Of a stretch of 64,000 nucleotides of DNA, positions 9,116 to 18,758 are shown piece after piece. Every line of letters begins with the position of its first letter. The stretch's first letter is position 1. The DNA lies in contig NZ_CP126738.1 in the NCBI RefSeq assembly GCF_030246865.1, positions 2,232,001-2,296,000 of the forward strand, written 5' to 3'. A program made the translations under genes and the position numbers. The DNA is from Microbacterium sp. zg-B96. GTDB lineage: Bacteria > Actinomycetota > Actinomycetes > Actinomycetales > Microbacteriaceae. The notes below the pieces were generated by a model. The model saw nothing but the letters and a program-made list of their open reading frames with translations. It searched no databases and was not told the DNA's origin.

Positions 9116-11757
9116 GCGACGCCGTCGGGCAGGCGCTCGCGGGGCTGCCTGGCCTCGACACCCACTGCAGCCGTACCCGGCTCGTGCTCGACCGGCGAAC
9201 GGATGCCACGCACGAGTGGCACTACCTCGACAGCGGCGCCGAACTCGAGCGTCTCGGCGTCGACGTCGCCGGCACGATCCTCGCGGTGCACGGCAACCCG
9301 ACCTGGTCGTATCTCTGGCGCGGCCTCGTCTCGGCTTCGCTGCGTGCGGCCGAGGAGGGGCAACCGGCCTGGCGTGTGATCGCCGTAGACCAGCTCGACA
9401 TGGGCTTCTCGGCGCGCACCGGTGCACCCCGCCCCCTCGCGCAGCGCGTGCGCGACCTCGCCGACTTCACGGACTCGCTCGGCCTTCAGGGGCCGGTCGT
9501 CACCCTCGGCCACGACTGGGGCGGCGTGGTCTCGCTCGGCTGGGCGGTCGACCACCCCGCGCTCCTGGCCGGAGTCATCGCGCTCAACACCGCCGTGCAC
9601 CACCCGGCCGACGAGCCGATCCCCGCCCCACTGCGCGTTGCCGGCACACGCGGTGTGCTCGCGGCATCCACCGTCGCCACCCCCGCGTTCCTCGAGACGA
9701 CGCTGTCGCTGGCCCACCCCGCGCTCGACCCCGACGTGAAGGACGCCTACCGCGCGCCGTACCGCACCGCCGGCCGCCGGCAGGGCATCGGCGCCTTCGT
9801 CGCGGACATTCCGGTGGATGCCGCACACGAGAGCTTCGACGAACTGCAGCGCATCGCGTCGGGCGTCGCCGACCTCGACGTGCCGGCACTGCTGCTGTGG
9901 GGCCCGGCGGACCCGATCTTCAGCGACCGCTACCTCGACGACCTCGTCGACAGGATGCCGCACGCCGACGTGCACCGCTTCGAAGGCGCCGGCCACCTGA
10001 TCGCCGAGGACCGACCGTACGCCGATGCGATCCTCACGTGGCTGGGCGACAACGCCGCGCGCCTGACCGGCGATGACGGCGAAGCGCCGGAGCCCGCCGA
10101 CGACGACAGCCCCGCGGGCTTCAGCCCCTTGTGGGCCGCCCTCGACGGCCGCCGCGACGATGACGACGTCGCCATCATCGACATGGCCACCCGCGGCGGC
10201 GGCGAGCGCCGCGTCACCTGGCGGCAGCTCGATGACCGGGTGCGGTGCCTGGCCGCCGGCTTGGCGCGCATCGGGGTGCGCAAGGGCCAGCGCGTCTCGG
10301 TGCTCGTCCCGCCGGGGCCCACGCTCACCGCGGTGGTCTACGCGTGCCTGCGGATCGGCGCCGTCGTGGTCGTGGCCGACGCCGGGCTCGGGGTGCGCGG
10401 GCTTTCCCGCGCCGTGCGCGGCGCCTGGCCCGACGTCGTCATCGGCGAGCTGCCGGGCCTGGCCGCCGCTCGCGCGCTGGGGTGGCCCGGCATCCACATC
10501 TCCGTACCTCGGCTGCCGACGGCATCCGCCAAGCTCCTCGGCGTCTCCCACGACCTGTCCTCGGTCGCCGCTCTCGGGGCGGGGGCCCCGCTGCCGGACG
10601 CGCCGGCGCCCGACGACCCCGCCGCGATCCTCTTCACGTCCGGGTCGACCGGACCGGCGAAGGGCGTCGCCTACACACATCGCCAGCTCTCCGCGCTCCG
10701 CGACGTGCTCGCCGCCCACTTCGAGGTGACCGGCGACACCGGGCTGGTCACCGGTTTCGCGCCGTTCGCCCTGCTCGGCCCGGCGCTCGGCACCCGCTCG
10801 GCGACCCCCGACATGGACGTCTCCGCGCCCCGCACCCTCACAGCGCGAGCGGTGGCCGCCGCTGTGCGCGCCTCCGACGCCCGGATCGTGTTCCTTTCGC
10901 CCGCGGCAATCCTCAACGTCGTCGCGACGGCCGATGCGCTGTCGGACGACGATCGGCGCGCGCTCGCGCGGGTGCGCACGTTCCTCTCCACCGGTGCCCC
11001 GGTGGGCGAGTCGCTGCTGGCGGCCGCGGCCGAGCTCATGCCGAACGCCGAGCCGCATACCCCCTACGGCATGACCGAGTGCCTGCTCGTCACCGATGTG
11101 ACCCTGGACGGCATCCGCGCGGTGGCGGATGCCGCCGACCGCGGCGTCTGCGTCGGGTCGCCGATCGGCACGAATCAGGTGCTGATCAGTGCACTGGATG
11201 CCGACGGACGCGCCACCGGCCCCCTGAGCGCGGAGCCCGGTGTGCTCGGGGAGGTCGTGGTGTCCGCGCCGCACCTGAAGACGTCGTACGACCGGCTCTG
11301 GCTGACCGACCGCCAGGCCGTCCTCGACACTCCCGCCGCCGGGCGGTGGCACCGCACCGGCGATGTCGGGCACCTCGACGCAGAGGGGCGGCTGTGGATC
11401 GAAGGCCGACTCCCCCACGTGCTGGCCACAGCGGACGGCCCGGTCGCTCCGGTCGGGCCCGAGCAGGACCTCGAGGGGTCCGACCAGGTGCGGCGTGCCG
11501 CGATCGTCGGCATCGGCCCACACCGGCTGCGGCAGGCGGTCGCCGTCGTCGAAACGGTTCCGGCCGTTGCCCGCCCCGGTCTTGCGTCGCCTGAGTTGAC
11601 GGCGGACCTCCGGCAGCGCACAGACCTGCCTCTCGTTGCGGTGCTGACCGTGCCGCAACTGCCCACCGACATCCGTCACAACTCCAAGATCGACCGCACA
11701 CGGCTGTCGGAGTGGGCCGAACGCACGCTCGCCGGCGGACGGATGGGCCGGCCGTGA
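9112..11757 (+). CDS. oleBC: OleBC fusion: beta-lactone decarboxylase + beta-lactone synthetase
   Basis: 881 residues, two enzymes in one chain. Residues 1-310 are an alpha/beta hydrolase of the haloalkane-dehalogenase branch: HGNPTWSYLWR oxyanion region, nucleophile Asp135 in LGHDWGG, Asp267 and His295 (GAGHLIAE). In OleB this decarboxylates a beta-lactone to a cis-olefin. A Pro/Asp-rich linker at 320-336 leads to an AMP-ligase domain with the A3 loop FTSGSTGPAKG (508-518), PYGMTE, the HRTGDVGHLD motif and a C-terminal NSKIDR lysine. OleC closes the beta-hydroxy acid to the lactone. The fusion is the known actinobacterial form. The GTG start at 9112 overlaps the oleA stop (GTGA), so the two are coupled. 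Confidence 0.93.
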   Translation: MSDAVGQALAGLPGLDTHCSRTRLVLDRRTDATHEWHYLDSGAELERLGVDVAGTILAVHGNPTWSYLWRGLVSASLRAAEEGQPAWRVIAVDQLDMGFSARTGAPRPLAQRVRDLADFTDSLGLQGPVVTLGHDWGGVVSLGWAVDHPALLAGVIALNTAVHHPADEPIPAPLRVAGTRGVLAASTVATPAFLETTLSLAHPALDPDVKDAYRAPYRTAGRRQGIGAFVADIPVDAAHESFDELQRIASGVADLDVPALLLWGPADPIFSDRYLDDLVDRMPHADVHRFEGAGHLIAEDRPYADAILTWLGDNAARLTGDDGEAPEPADDDSPAGFSPLWAALDGRRDDDDVAIIDMATRGGGERRVTWRQLDDRVRCLAAGLARIGVRKGQRVSVLVPPGPTLTAVVYACLRIGAVVVVADAGLGVRGLSRAVRGAWPDVVIGELPGLAAARALGWPGIHISVPRLPTASAKLLGVSHDLSSVAALGAGAPLPDAPAPDDPAAILFTSGSTGPAKGVAYTHRQLSALRDVLAAHFEVTGDTGLVTGFAPFALLGPALGTRSATPDMDVSAPRTLTARAVAAAVRASDARIVFLSPAAILNVVATADALSDDDRRALARVRTFLSTGAPVGESLLAAAAELMPNAEPHTPYGMTECLLVTDVTLDGIRAVADAADRGVCVGSPIGTNQVLISALDADGRATGPLSAEPGVLGEVVVSAPHLKTSYDRLWLTDRQAVLDTPAAGRWHRTGDVGHLDAEGRLWIEGRLPHVLATADGPVAPVGPEQDLEGSDQVRRAAIVGIGPHRLRQAVAVVETVPAVARPGLASPELTADLRQRTDLPLVAVLTVPQLPTDIRHNSKIDRTRLSEWAERTLAGGRMGRP

Positions 11758-12722
11758 TCGTCGCGGTCACGGGAGCGTCCGGATACCTCGGGCGCGCGGT
11801 CGCCGCGGAGCTCGTCGCCGCGGGGCACGAGGTGCGGGCGTTGCAGCGACGTCCCAGTCGCGTCGACGGGGTCACCGACGTGCTCGGGTCCGTCACCGAT
11901 CCGCAGGCCGTCGCCCGGGTGGTGGACGGTGCCGAGGGTGTCGTCCACCTGGCCGCCAAGGTCTCGCTGGCGGGTGACCCGGCCGAGTTCCACAAGGTCA
12001 ACGTCGAGGGCACGCTCGCGTTGCTCGATGCGGCCGCGCACGCCGGGGCTTCCCGCTTCGTGCAGGTGTCCTCCCCCTCCGTGGCGCACACCGGCACTGC
12101 ACTGGCCGGGGTCGGGGCCGAACCGGCATCCCCCGTCCACGCCCGCGGGGAATACGCGCGGACGAAGGCCGAGGCCGAGCTGATCGCCCTCGATCGCGAT
12201 TCCCCCGGGATGCGGGTGGTGGCCGTTCGCCCCCACCTGGTCTGGGGGCCGGGCGACACCCAGCTGGTCGGCCGCATCGTCGACCGCGCGCGGCGGGGGC
12301 GCCTGCCGCTCCTCGACGGTGGGCGGGCGCTCATCGACTCCACCTACATCGACAACGCTGCCACCGGCATCGTGGCGGCCCTGCACCGCGCCGACGAGGC
12401 GCACGGCCGCGCGTTCGTCATCACGAACGGCGAACCGCGACCGGTCGGCGAACTGCTGGCGGGCATCTGCCTCGCGTCCGGCGTCACCCCGCCGCGGTGG
12501 AGCGTGCCGTCGGGCCTCGCCCGCGCCGCCGGGTCGCTCATCGAGCGGGCGTGGGCGCTGCGCCCCGGAGCGGACGAGCCCCCGATGACGCGGTTCCTGG
12601 CCGAGCAGCTGTCGACGGCGCACTGGTTCGACCAACGCGAGACGCGCCGTGCGCTCGCGTGGGCACCGTCGGTGAGCATCGACGAGGGCCTCCGTCGCCT
12701 TGCGGCGCACTCCGCGTCCTGA
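11754..12722 (+). CDS. oleD: OleD: NAD(P)H-dependent 2-alkyl-3-ketoacyl reductase
   Basis: 322 residues, extended short-chain dehydrogenase/3beta-HSD-like. The Rossmann loop GASGYLG lies at residues 7-13; catalytic Ser107 (VSSPS), Tyr134 and Lys138 (YARTK) are in place. OleD reduces the OleA product to a beta-hydroxy acid, which OleC then cyclises. The GTG start at 11754 overlaps the oleBC stop in GTGA, so oleA-oleBC-oleD is one coupled transcript. With all three present, the pathway to long-chain internal alkenes is complete on paper. Confidence 0.92.
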   Translation: MIVAVTGASGYLGRAVAAELVAAGHEVRALQRRPSRVDGVTDVLGSVTDPQAVARVVDGAEGVVHLAAKVSLAGDPAEFHKVNVEGTLALLDAAAHAGASRFVQVSSPSVAHTGTALAGVGAEPASPVHARGEYARTKAEAELIALDRDSPGMRVVAVRPHLVWGPGDTQLVGRIVDRARRGRLPLLDGGRALIDSTYIDNAATGIVAALHRADEAHGRAFVITNGEPRPVGELLAGICLASGVTPPRWSVPSGLARAAGSLIERAWALRPGADEPPMTRFLAEQLSTAHWFDQRETRRALAWAPSVSIDEGLRRLAAHSAS

Positions 12723-12802
12723 CCGGCCTTGTTCCCCGCGACAGCGCCGCTAGGCTGGCGCCACCGAGCAGTTCCTGATCCCACATCCAAGGTGGTGATG
12801 GT

Positions 12803-13087
12803 GTGCCGTACTTCGTCATCGAGCGAACCTTCGACGATCCGATCCTGGTGCCTGTGGAGGCCGCAGGCGAGATCAACCTCATCAATGACGAGGAAGACGT
12901 GCGGTGGGTGTTCTCGTATCTCTCCCTCGACCGCACCAAGACGTACTGCCTCTATGAGGCGTCGTCGGCAGATGCGATCCGCGCGGCTGCGGAGCGGGCA
13001 GGACTTCCGGCCGACAGCGTGATCGAAGTCGCCGGGCGGGTCATGCCGACCGGACGGCTCGTCGCAGCGGAGGAACCGCGCCGCTAG
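12803..13087 (+). CDS. DUF4242 small protein (SCO4226-type nickel-binding family)
   Basis: 94 residues starting at GTG 12803 ([13 protein letters not shown]). The DUF4242 pattern is recognisable: beta-strand [29 protein letters not shown] in the middle and a helix [16 protein letters not shown] followed by IEVAGRVMP. The family forms ferredoxin-like dimers; the Streptomyces member SCO4226 binds nickel. A metal role here is family inference. The gene lies downstream of oleD in the same direction (80-base gap) and its last 4 bases overlap the end of the convergent LAL regulator. Confidence 0.8.
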   Translation: MPYFVIERTFDDPILVPVEAAGEINLINDEEDVRWVFSYLSLDRTKTYCLYEASSADAIRAAAERAGLPADSVIEVAGRVMPTGRLVAAEEPRR

Positions 13088-15978
13088 AGCAGGCCCACGT
13101 CCCTCGCGTAGCGGACCGCATGGGCTCGGTTGGAGCTCGCGGTCTTCGTGAGGATGCTCCTCATGTGGTTGGCGACGGTGTGCTCGCTGAGGAACAGCCG
13201 CTCTGCGATCTCGCGATTGGTCAGCCCCTCGTCGATCAGGACGAGGATCTCGATCTCGCGGGGGGTCAGCCTGTCGGCACGTCCGCGCAACCTCGCATCG
13301 TGATCGACGACGCGCAGCACGCGTGCCCAGCCGGCGGCGGTGGCTTCGGCGCGGACGCGTTCCGCGAGCAGGCGTGCCTCTTTCGAGCGAGCGTCGCGCG
13401 AGACCAGCCATCGCGCCCTGGCCGTGCGGGTGTGCGACGCATGAAGCGCTGCGCCGACCCCGCCCTCCAGGGCAAGGGCGGCGTCGAAGGATGCACCCGG
13501 GTCGCCGACATCCAACAGCGCATCGACCTGTCCCAGGTACCGGTCGGCCGATCCGAAGCAGGAGACGAAGTACCCCGACATGAGGTTCAAGCCGCTGTAC
13601 TCGGTGATCAGTGGTCGCAGCCGTGCCGCCGCGTCTCGATCCCCCAAGTGCACGACTGCTTCCGAAAGGAGCGCCAGAACGGCGGGCCACTCGGCCGATT
13701 CATGTGCCACCGGGGTGTCCCGGTCAAGAATCCAGGCCAGCATCCGCGCTGCGGGTCTCGTCATCTCGAACTCGGTGTATAGGCCGAGGAGCCCCGGACC
13801 CCAATGCTGTTGGGGTGATTCAGTCCCGGTGATGATTTCCCGCACGTGCCCGAGCTGGCCGAGTTCGCGCTTGATCATGTACAGCTGCTGCGCGGCGACG
13901 CTGGAGGAGGCATCCGAGCGGAACCCCGCCTCCGTCTTCGCCGCCCGCCGGTACGCACTCCTCGCCTCGTCTAGGCGACCGGCTACGAAGTGCCGGCCGT
14001 AGGCCACGCAGTCACGCCAGTAGTGCCAGTAGCTTCCCTCGTGAGCGGCGGCCGTCGTCAAGGCCGACTCCGCATCATCCAGCCCGGCAGGATCCCCCAG
14101 GAGATAGGCCGCAGCGGCTCCGTAGAAGGGAGCTGCGTACAGCCACTCGGCGAGGCCTCCGGACGTGCTCGCTCGCTCACCCCCGGTGGTCCAGATCTCG
14201 CCGGCGCGTTCGTAGGCCTCCTGCAGGATCTGGGGCCGGAAGCTGTGGAGATATCCTCGCCGCATCACCCGCAGCAACAACTCTTCGTCTCCCGTCGCCC
14301 GCGCCTGTTCGGTCGCCTCGGCCGCCAGCGCCAGCGCGTCGCCGGGGCGCCCCGACAGCGACATCGCCCGCGCGAGCGCGGCCCGCGCTTCGATCCGCTC
14401 CGCGCGAGAACCGGCCTCGGGGGCGAAATCCAAGGCGCGCGTCAGAAGTTCAGCCGCCCGCGCTCCGGGCAGCCCCGGCCGCCAGGCCGCCTCTTCGTAT
14501 TCGATCGCGCCTCGCAGTCGATCGTTCGGGGCGCCGGATTCGCAGACCCGCTCCGCGAGTGAGCGTGCCCTGGCGAAGTCGGCTGCAAGCCGCCAGTGCT
14601 GTGCCGCCGACAGGAGCAGCTCGTCGCGGCGGGTCGGCAGCTCGCACAGGTCCGCCGCTCGCTCGAACAGGCGCGCGGCCTCCTCGTAGGCGATTCTCGA
14701 TGCGGCGAGCTCTGCCGCCGCGGCGGTGTTCGCTATGGCCTGCTCCCGGAATCCCAGCGTGATGGCATGGGCGTAGTGATAGGCAAGGCGCTGCGTGACG
14801 CGGGCGGGCGTCGGCATGCGCTGCTCGAGCATCGCAGCCGCGCGAGCGTGCAGCGCCGGCCGTTCTCGCGCCGGGACGCCGTCGAGAATGGCCTGCCGCG
14901 CGATCGCGTGGGGGAAGCGCAGGTCCTCGCCGGGGCCATGGGGCACCTCCAGCAGCCCGGCCGCCAGGGCACGGTCAAGAGCGTCGAGCACGATGTCAGG
15001 CGGTTCACCGGAGACTGCGGACAGCTCATCCGGGACCACGTCCATACCCAGGATCGCGGCGCTCTCCAGCAGTCGCCGCTGTTCCGCATCGATGGAATGC
15101 AGCCTTGCGTACAAGAGATCGTTGATCGACTCCGGCAGCGTGATGGCCGTGACGCCGGGGTCGGTGATCTCACCGGCGTATCGCCATGCCTCGCGCAGCA
15201 GGAAGGGGTTCCCGCCCGTCAGAAAGCTCAGCCGCATCGCAACCTCGTGCATCTCGCCTTCGGGTGCCACCAGACGGGTACGCACATAGGCGAGCACGTC
15301 GTCCGCCGACATCGCGCGCAGCGAGATCTTGCGCACTCCTTCGAACGAGCTGAGGTTCGCAAGGACGCGATCCACGGTCACCGAGCGATCCGGGTGGGTC
15401 GATCGCACCCCGCCGAGCACCAGCACGGGACTGTCCTCCACTCCCACGATCAGCCTCGGCAACAGTCGCAACGCCGTCTCATCAGCCCAGTGCAGATCGT
15501 CCAGCACGAGCACAATCGAATGGCTCTGTGCAGCCTGACGGAGCAGATCCACGATCGCTGCCGCCAGCCGCAGCTGATCCGCCAGGTCTGCTTCCTGGGC
15601 AGCCGGGCTCGGTTTGTCCGGCGCGATGGCTCGCCGGATCAGCCGGCTGGAGGAATCCGCCGCGGTCGCGCCGCGAACCAGTTCGAGGAGTCTGCGCAGC
15701 GGGACATCGAGCGGTTCGAAGGGCGCACCGAACTCAGCGACGCAGGAACCGGCGAAGACGGCGGCCCCGCGCTCACTGAGCCGGGTCGCGGCTTCAGCGA
15801 TGAGCCTGGTCTTGCCGATGCCCGGCTCCCCCGTGACGAACACCGAGTGAACGGATCCTCGGACCACGTCGGGCCAGACGGCGAGGATGGCATCCAACTC
15901 CGCTTCGCGCGCCACGAAGGGCGGGTGCTCGGAGCTGTGCCACGAACTCGGAAGTAGCGGCGGTTCCCACGCGCGCAT
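13084..15978 (-). CDS. LuxR-family ATPase regulator (LAL type)
   Basis: 964 residues. The N-terminal AAA/NACHT-like ATPase has Walker A GEPGIGKT (about residue 50) and a Walker B-like [13 protein letters not shown] long TPR-like helical middle (residues 350-880, Ala/Leu/Glu-rich repeats) follows, and a C-terminal LuxR helix-turn-helix ([20 protein letters not shown] and [14 protein letters not shown]). This is the MalT/LAL architecture of large ATP-dependent activators. The ligand is unknown. It converges on the DUF4242 gene and diverges from the small membrane protein at 16136; it could regulate either side, including the ole operon, but nothing in sequence proves this. Confidence 0.92.
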   Translation of the reverse strand: MRAWEPPLLPSSWHSSEHPPFVAREAELDAILAVWPDVVRGSVHSVFVTGEPGIGKTRLIAEAATRLSERGAAVFAGSCVAEFGAPFEPLDVPLRRLLELVRGATAADSSSRLIRRAIAPDKPSPAAQEADLADQLRLAAAIVDLLRQAAQSHSIVLVLDDLHWADETALRLLPRLIVGVEDSPVLVLGGVRSTHPDRSVTVDRVLANLSSFEGVRKISLRAMSADDVLAYVRTRLVAPEGEMHEVAMRLSFLTGGNPFLLREAWRYAGEITDPGVTAITLPESINDLLYARLHSIDAEQRRLLESAAILGMDVVPDELSAVSGEPPDIVLDALDRALAAGLLEVPHGPGEDLRFPHAIARQAILDGVPARERPALHARAAAMLEQRMPTPARVTQRLAYHYAHAITLGFREQAIANTAAAAELAASRIAYEEAARLFERAADLCELPTRRDELLLSAAQHWRLAADFARARSLAERVCESGAPNDRLRGAIEYEEAAWRPGLPGARAAELLTRALDFAPEAGSRAERIEARAALARAMSLSGRPGDALALAAEATEQARATGDEELLLRVMRRGYLHSFRPQILQEAYERAGEIWTTGGERASTSGGLAEWLYAAPFYGAAAAYLLGDPAGLDDAESALTTAAAHEGSYWHYWRDCVAYGRHFVAGRLDEARSAYRRAAKTEAGFRSDASSSVAAQQLYMIKRELGQLGHVREIITGTESPQQHWGPGLLGLYTEFEMTRPAARMLAWILDRDTPVAHESAEWPAVLALLSEAVVHLGDRDAAARLRPLITEYSGLNLMSGYFVSCFGSADRYLGQVDALLDVGDPGASFDAALALEGGVGAALHASHTRTARARWLVSRDARSKEARLLAERVRAEATAAGWARVLRVVDHDARLRGRADRLTPREIEILVLIDEGLTNREIAERLFLSEHTVANHMRSILTKTASSNRAHAVRYARDVGLL

Positions 15979-16135
15979 GCGGCCAACCTATGCCCGTCAC
16001 AGCATCGCGTCGACCCCCGCGCTGACTGCCCTGACCGTGCCACGAAATGGGCATTTCATGTCATGTGGGGGTCTTTCTCTCCGACGTAGCGTCGCTGGCA
16101 CAACGTCGTGAACCCGCGCCGAGAGGAAGCTGATC

Positions 16136-16837
16136 GTGTCCGCCAGCTCTGAAGATCACACGGCATGGCAGCGGGCAAAGGCACCGGTGATCGGCACCGG
16201 AGCCGTAGCCGCGATCGTGATCGTCGCTGTCGGTGCAGCGGGGTGGTGGAGTCCTCGCGACGTGCAGGATGCCGCGAGCGTTGAGCTTGCCCTCGTGAGC
16301 CGATCGACCCTGCATGGGTTCTCGTTCCCGATCCAGCACTCGCCCAAACGTCTTACGGCTGTCCCGGCGAGCGCTGTCGTCGTCGACTCGCTGCTGGAGC
16401 CGTACCGGTTGACGAGAGAAGAGGTGCTCGCACTGTCACCCATCGACGCGACACGGGTGGATGCCGTCAGTCCCGATGCCACCCAGATCGCCCGCGCACT
16501 GAGCGAGGTCGCCAGCCGCGAGGTGAACGATGCGGTGGACTCGTTCGGTTACACGGTCGCCGTCGACTTCACCGTCGATGGGCTCACCGGGGAGCCCCTC
16601 CTGCTCACCTGGTCGCTCACCGGACCGGACGTCGGCGCGACCTGGCAAACGCCCCGCCTCGGAGTGCGGCTGGAGCCCACCACCGACGACGACAGCGGAA
16701 GTGCGGACATCTGGATACCGGACCTCACGTCACCCGGTGACTACACCGTGAAAGTGGCGATCGTCCGCGCGTCCGACGGGTCTGCGGTCACCAGCGGCGA
16801 CCTCCATCTCCCGGCCGCGGATACCCCGCAGGAGTAG
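16136..16837 (+). CDS. Membrane-anchored protein of unknown function
   Basis: 233 residues, not recognised. It has a short cytoplasmic N-terminus, one membrane helix (APVIGTGAVAAIVIVAVGAAG, residues 17-37) and an exported domain of about 190 residues. The domain is acidic at the end (TTDDDSGSADIWIP) and looks mostly beta-strand, with the alternating pattern of an Ig-like fold near the C-terminus (SPGDYTVKVAIVRASDGS). The GTG start at 16136 is preceded by GAGAGGAAG. It is divergent from the LAL regulator and convergent with the GH15 gene. A surface or envelope role is the only reasonable inference. Confidence 0.7.
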   Translation: MSASSEDHTAWQRAKAPVIGTGAVAAIVIVAVGAAGWWSPRDVQDAASVELALVSRSTLHGFSFPIQHSPKRLTAVPASAVVVDSLLEPYRLTREEVLALSPIDATRVDAVSPDATQIARALSEVASREVNDAVDSFGYTVAVDFTVDGLTGEPLLLTWSLTGPDVGATWQTPRLGVRLEPTTDDDSGSADIWIPDLTSPGDYTVKVAIVRASDGSAVTSGDLHLPAADTPQE

Positions 16838-16840
16838 GCC

Positions 16841-16858
16841 ATCGCCGGCAGCGGCGAT
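16841..16858. terminator. Bidirectional hairpin between convergent genes
   Basis: A perfect 7-bp stem, ATCGCCG and CGGCGAT, with the 4-base loop GCAG fills the 20-base gap between the + gene ending at 16837 and the - GH15 gene ending at 16858. There is no T-tract, as is common in actinobacteria. Function as a shared terminator is inferred from position. Confidence 0.5.
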
Positions 16859-18708
16859 CAGTGAGCTCGGCGTGAGGGACGGTGCGCGTTCATCCGCTCG
16901 TCGAGGGTGATGGCGGCATCGATGAGGGCCAGGTGCGTGAATGCCTGGGGGAAGTTGCCGATCTGTTCGCCGGTGGGGGCGATCTCCTCCGAGAACAGAC
17001 CGAGGTGGTTGGCGTAGGTGAGCATCTTCTCGAACGTCAGCCGGGCATCGTCGAGCCGGTCCGCTCGCGCGAGGGCGTCGACGTAGAGGAAGGTGCACAG
17101 CGAGAAGGTGCCTTCGGAGCCCCGCAACCCGTCCGGTGAGGCGCTCGGGTCGTACCGGTAGACGAGGCTGTCGGAGACGAGCTCGGTCTCCATCGCGGCC
17201 AGCGTGTCCGTCCACATCGGGTCGTGCGGGGAGATGAATCCCACCTGCGTCATCTTGAGCAGCGAGGCGTCGAGCACCGTCTCGCCGTACTGCTGCACGA
17301 ACGCTCGGCGCTCGGCGTTCCAGCCCTTGGCCATGATCTGGTTGTAGATGGCATCCCGCTGCTCGATCCACCGTGACAGCGGCGCCGGCCTGCCGTACTC
17401 CCCGGCGAGACGGATGGCGCGGTCGAAGGCGACCCAGCACATCAGACGCCCGTACGTGAAGTCCTTGCGACCACCCCGCGTCTCCCAGATCCCCTCTTCG
17501 GGCTGGTCCCAGTTGTCGGCGAGCCAGTCGAGCAGCTCGCCGACGGCGAGCCAGCCGGGTTGGCCCATCGGCACGCCGCTCTTATGGGCGTGCCACAGAG
17601 CGTCCATCGCCTCGCCGTAGATGTCCAGCTGCAGCTGCCCGGCCGCGTCGTTGCCGATGCGCACCGGGTACGACTTGCGGTACCCCTCCCAGTCTTCGAG
17701 CGTCTCCTCCGACAGGTGCGGGTCGCCGTCGATCCGGTACATGATGTTCAGCGGACCGGTGTCGCTGCCGGCATGCTCGGCCACCCGGTCGCGCAGCCAG
17801 CGGCCGAACGCGGCTGCCTCGTCGCGAAAGCCCATCCGCACCAGCGTGGTGACCGAGAACGACGCGTCCCGCACCCAGGTGAAGCGGTAGTCCCAATTGC
17901 GCTCCCCGCCGATCTGTTCCGGGAGCCCGGCCGTTGGCGCCGCCACGAGCCCGCCGGTCGGAGCGTAGGTGAGGAGTTTGAGGGTGATCGCCGAGCGCTC
18001 CAGCTCTTCGCGCCATCGACCCGTGTAGGCGGACTGGCCGATCCAGTCCTGCCAGTAGTGGGCGGTGTCATCGAACAGCCGCTCGGCCTCGGCGACCGGA
18101 ACCGCGCGGGGCGGGGCGCCGCTGTTCATCTCGAGCACGAGGCCCCGCATCTGCCCCTCCGTGAGGCTCACCGAGACGCGCAGATCACCCGCCTCGGACG
18201 ACTCAGCCTTCCCGAGTCGTTCCAGGTCGGGGTCGCGGATGAGGCTCACAGTCAGGGTCGTCTCCCCGGCGGTGTAGGTCGCGCCGTCCGCGCTGACGGC
18301 GACTTCGTGCGCCTGGCGGCCATAGTCGAAGCGTGGGGCGATTTCGATATCGAACACGATCTCCCCGCGCACGCAGCGCACTTCTCGAACGAGGCGGTGT
18401 CGTGCACTGGCCGTGTCCGAGGCCACCGGCATGAAGTCGATGACCTCACCCACGCCGTTCTCGGTGAGGAAGCGGGTGATGAGGATCGCAGTGTCCGGAA
18501 AGTAGAGCTGTTTCGTCTGGAAGGCCTCCGCGCGCGGACGCACGCTGAGGTGCCCACCGCGGGCGTGATCCAGCAACGCCCCGAAGATGCTCGGCGAGTC
18601 GAACCGCGGGCTGCAGAACCAGTCGATGGTGCCGTCCGTCGCGACGAGCGCGGAGGTCTGCAGGTCACCGATCAAGCCGTGATCGGCGATCAGCGGGTAT
18701 TCGTTCAT
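16858..18708 (-). CDS. Glycoside hydrolase family 15 (glucoamylase/trehalase-like)
   Basis: 616 residues from ATG 18708, which has GGAGG 8 bases upstream. The N-terminal beta domain begins YPLIADHGLIGDLQTSALV, typical of the bacterial GH15 group that includes mycobacterial trehalase. The (alpha/alpha)6 barrel follows with RFTWVRDASFSV, the general-acid region EEGIWETRGG and the base region LFSEEIAPTGEQIGNFPQAF near the C-terminus. No signal peptide is present, so the enzyme should act in the cytoplasm on an alpha-glucoside or trehalose. It sits 50 bases downstream of an MFS exporter in the same direction, possibly one transcript. A much longer in-frame extension upstream of 18708 overlaps that exporter and is rejected. 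Confidence 0.9.
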   Translation of the reverse strand: MNEYPLIADHGLIGDLQTSALVATDGTIDWFCSPRFDSPSIFGALLDHARGGHLSVRPRAEAFQTKQLYFPDTAILITRFLTENGVGEVIDFMPVASDTASARHRLVREVRCVRGEIVFDIEIAPRFDYGRQAHEVAVSADGATYTAGETTLTVSLIRDPDLERLGKAESSEAGDLRVSVSLTEGQMRGLVLEMNSGAPPRAVPVAEAERLFDDTAHYWQDWIGQSAYTGRWREELERSAITLKLLTYAPTGGLVAAPTAGLPEQIGGERNWDYRFTWVRDASFSVTTLVRMGFRDEAAAFGRWLRDRVAEHAGSDTGPLNIMYRIDGDPHLSEETLEDWEGYRKSYPVRIGNDAAGQLQLDIYGEAMDALWHAHKSGVPMGQPGWLAVGELLDWLADNWDQPEEGIWETRGGRKDFTYGRLMCWVAFDRAIRLAGEYGRPAPLSRWIEQRDAIYNQIMAKGWNAERRAFVQQYGETVLDASLLKMTQVGFISPHDPMWTDTLAAMETELVSDSLVYRYDPSASPDGLRGSEGTFSLCTFLYVDALARADRLDDARLTFEKMLTYANHLGLFSEEIAPTGEQIGNFPQAFTHLALIDAAITLDERMNAHRPSRRAH

Positions 18709-18758
18709 GGTCAGGCCTCCATCCGTTTCCGCACACCGGCTCTCGGCATGCGCGGCGG

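Noticed and set aside
8950-11679. 909-codon open frame antisense to oleBC
   Set aside because: Low-complexity Arg/Gly/His composition typical of antisense frames; oleBC motifs are complete on the other strand.
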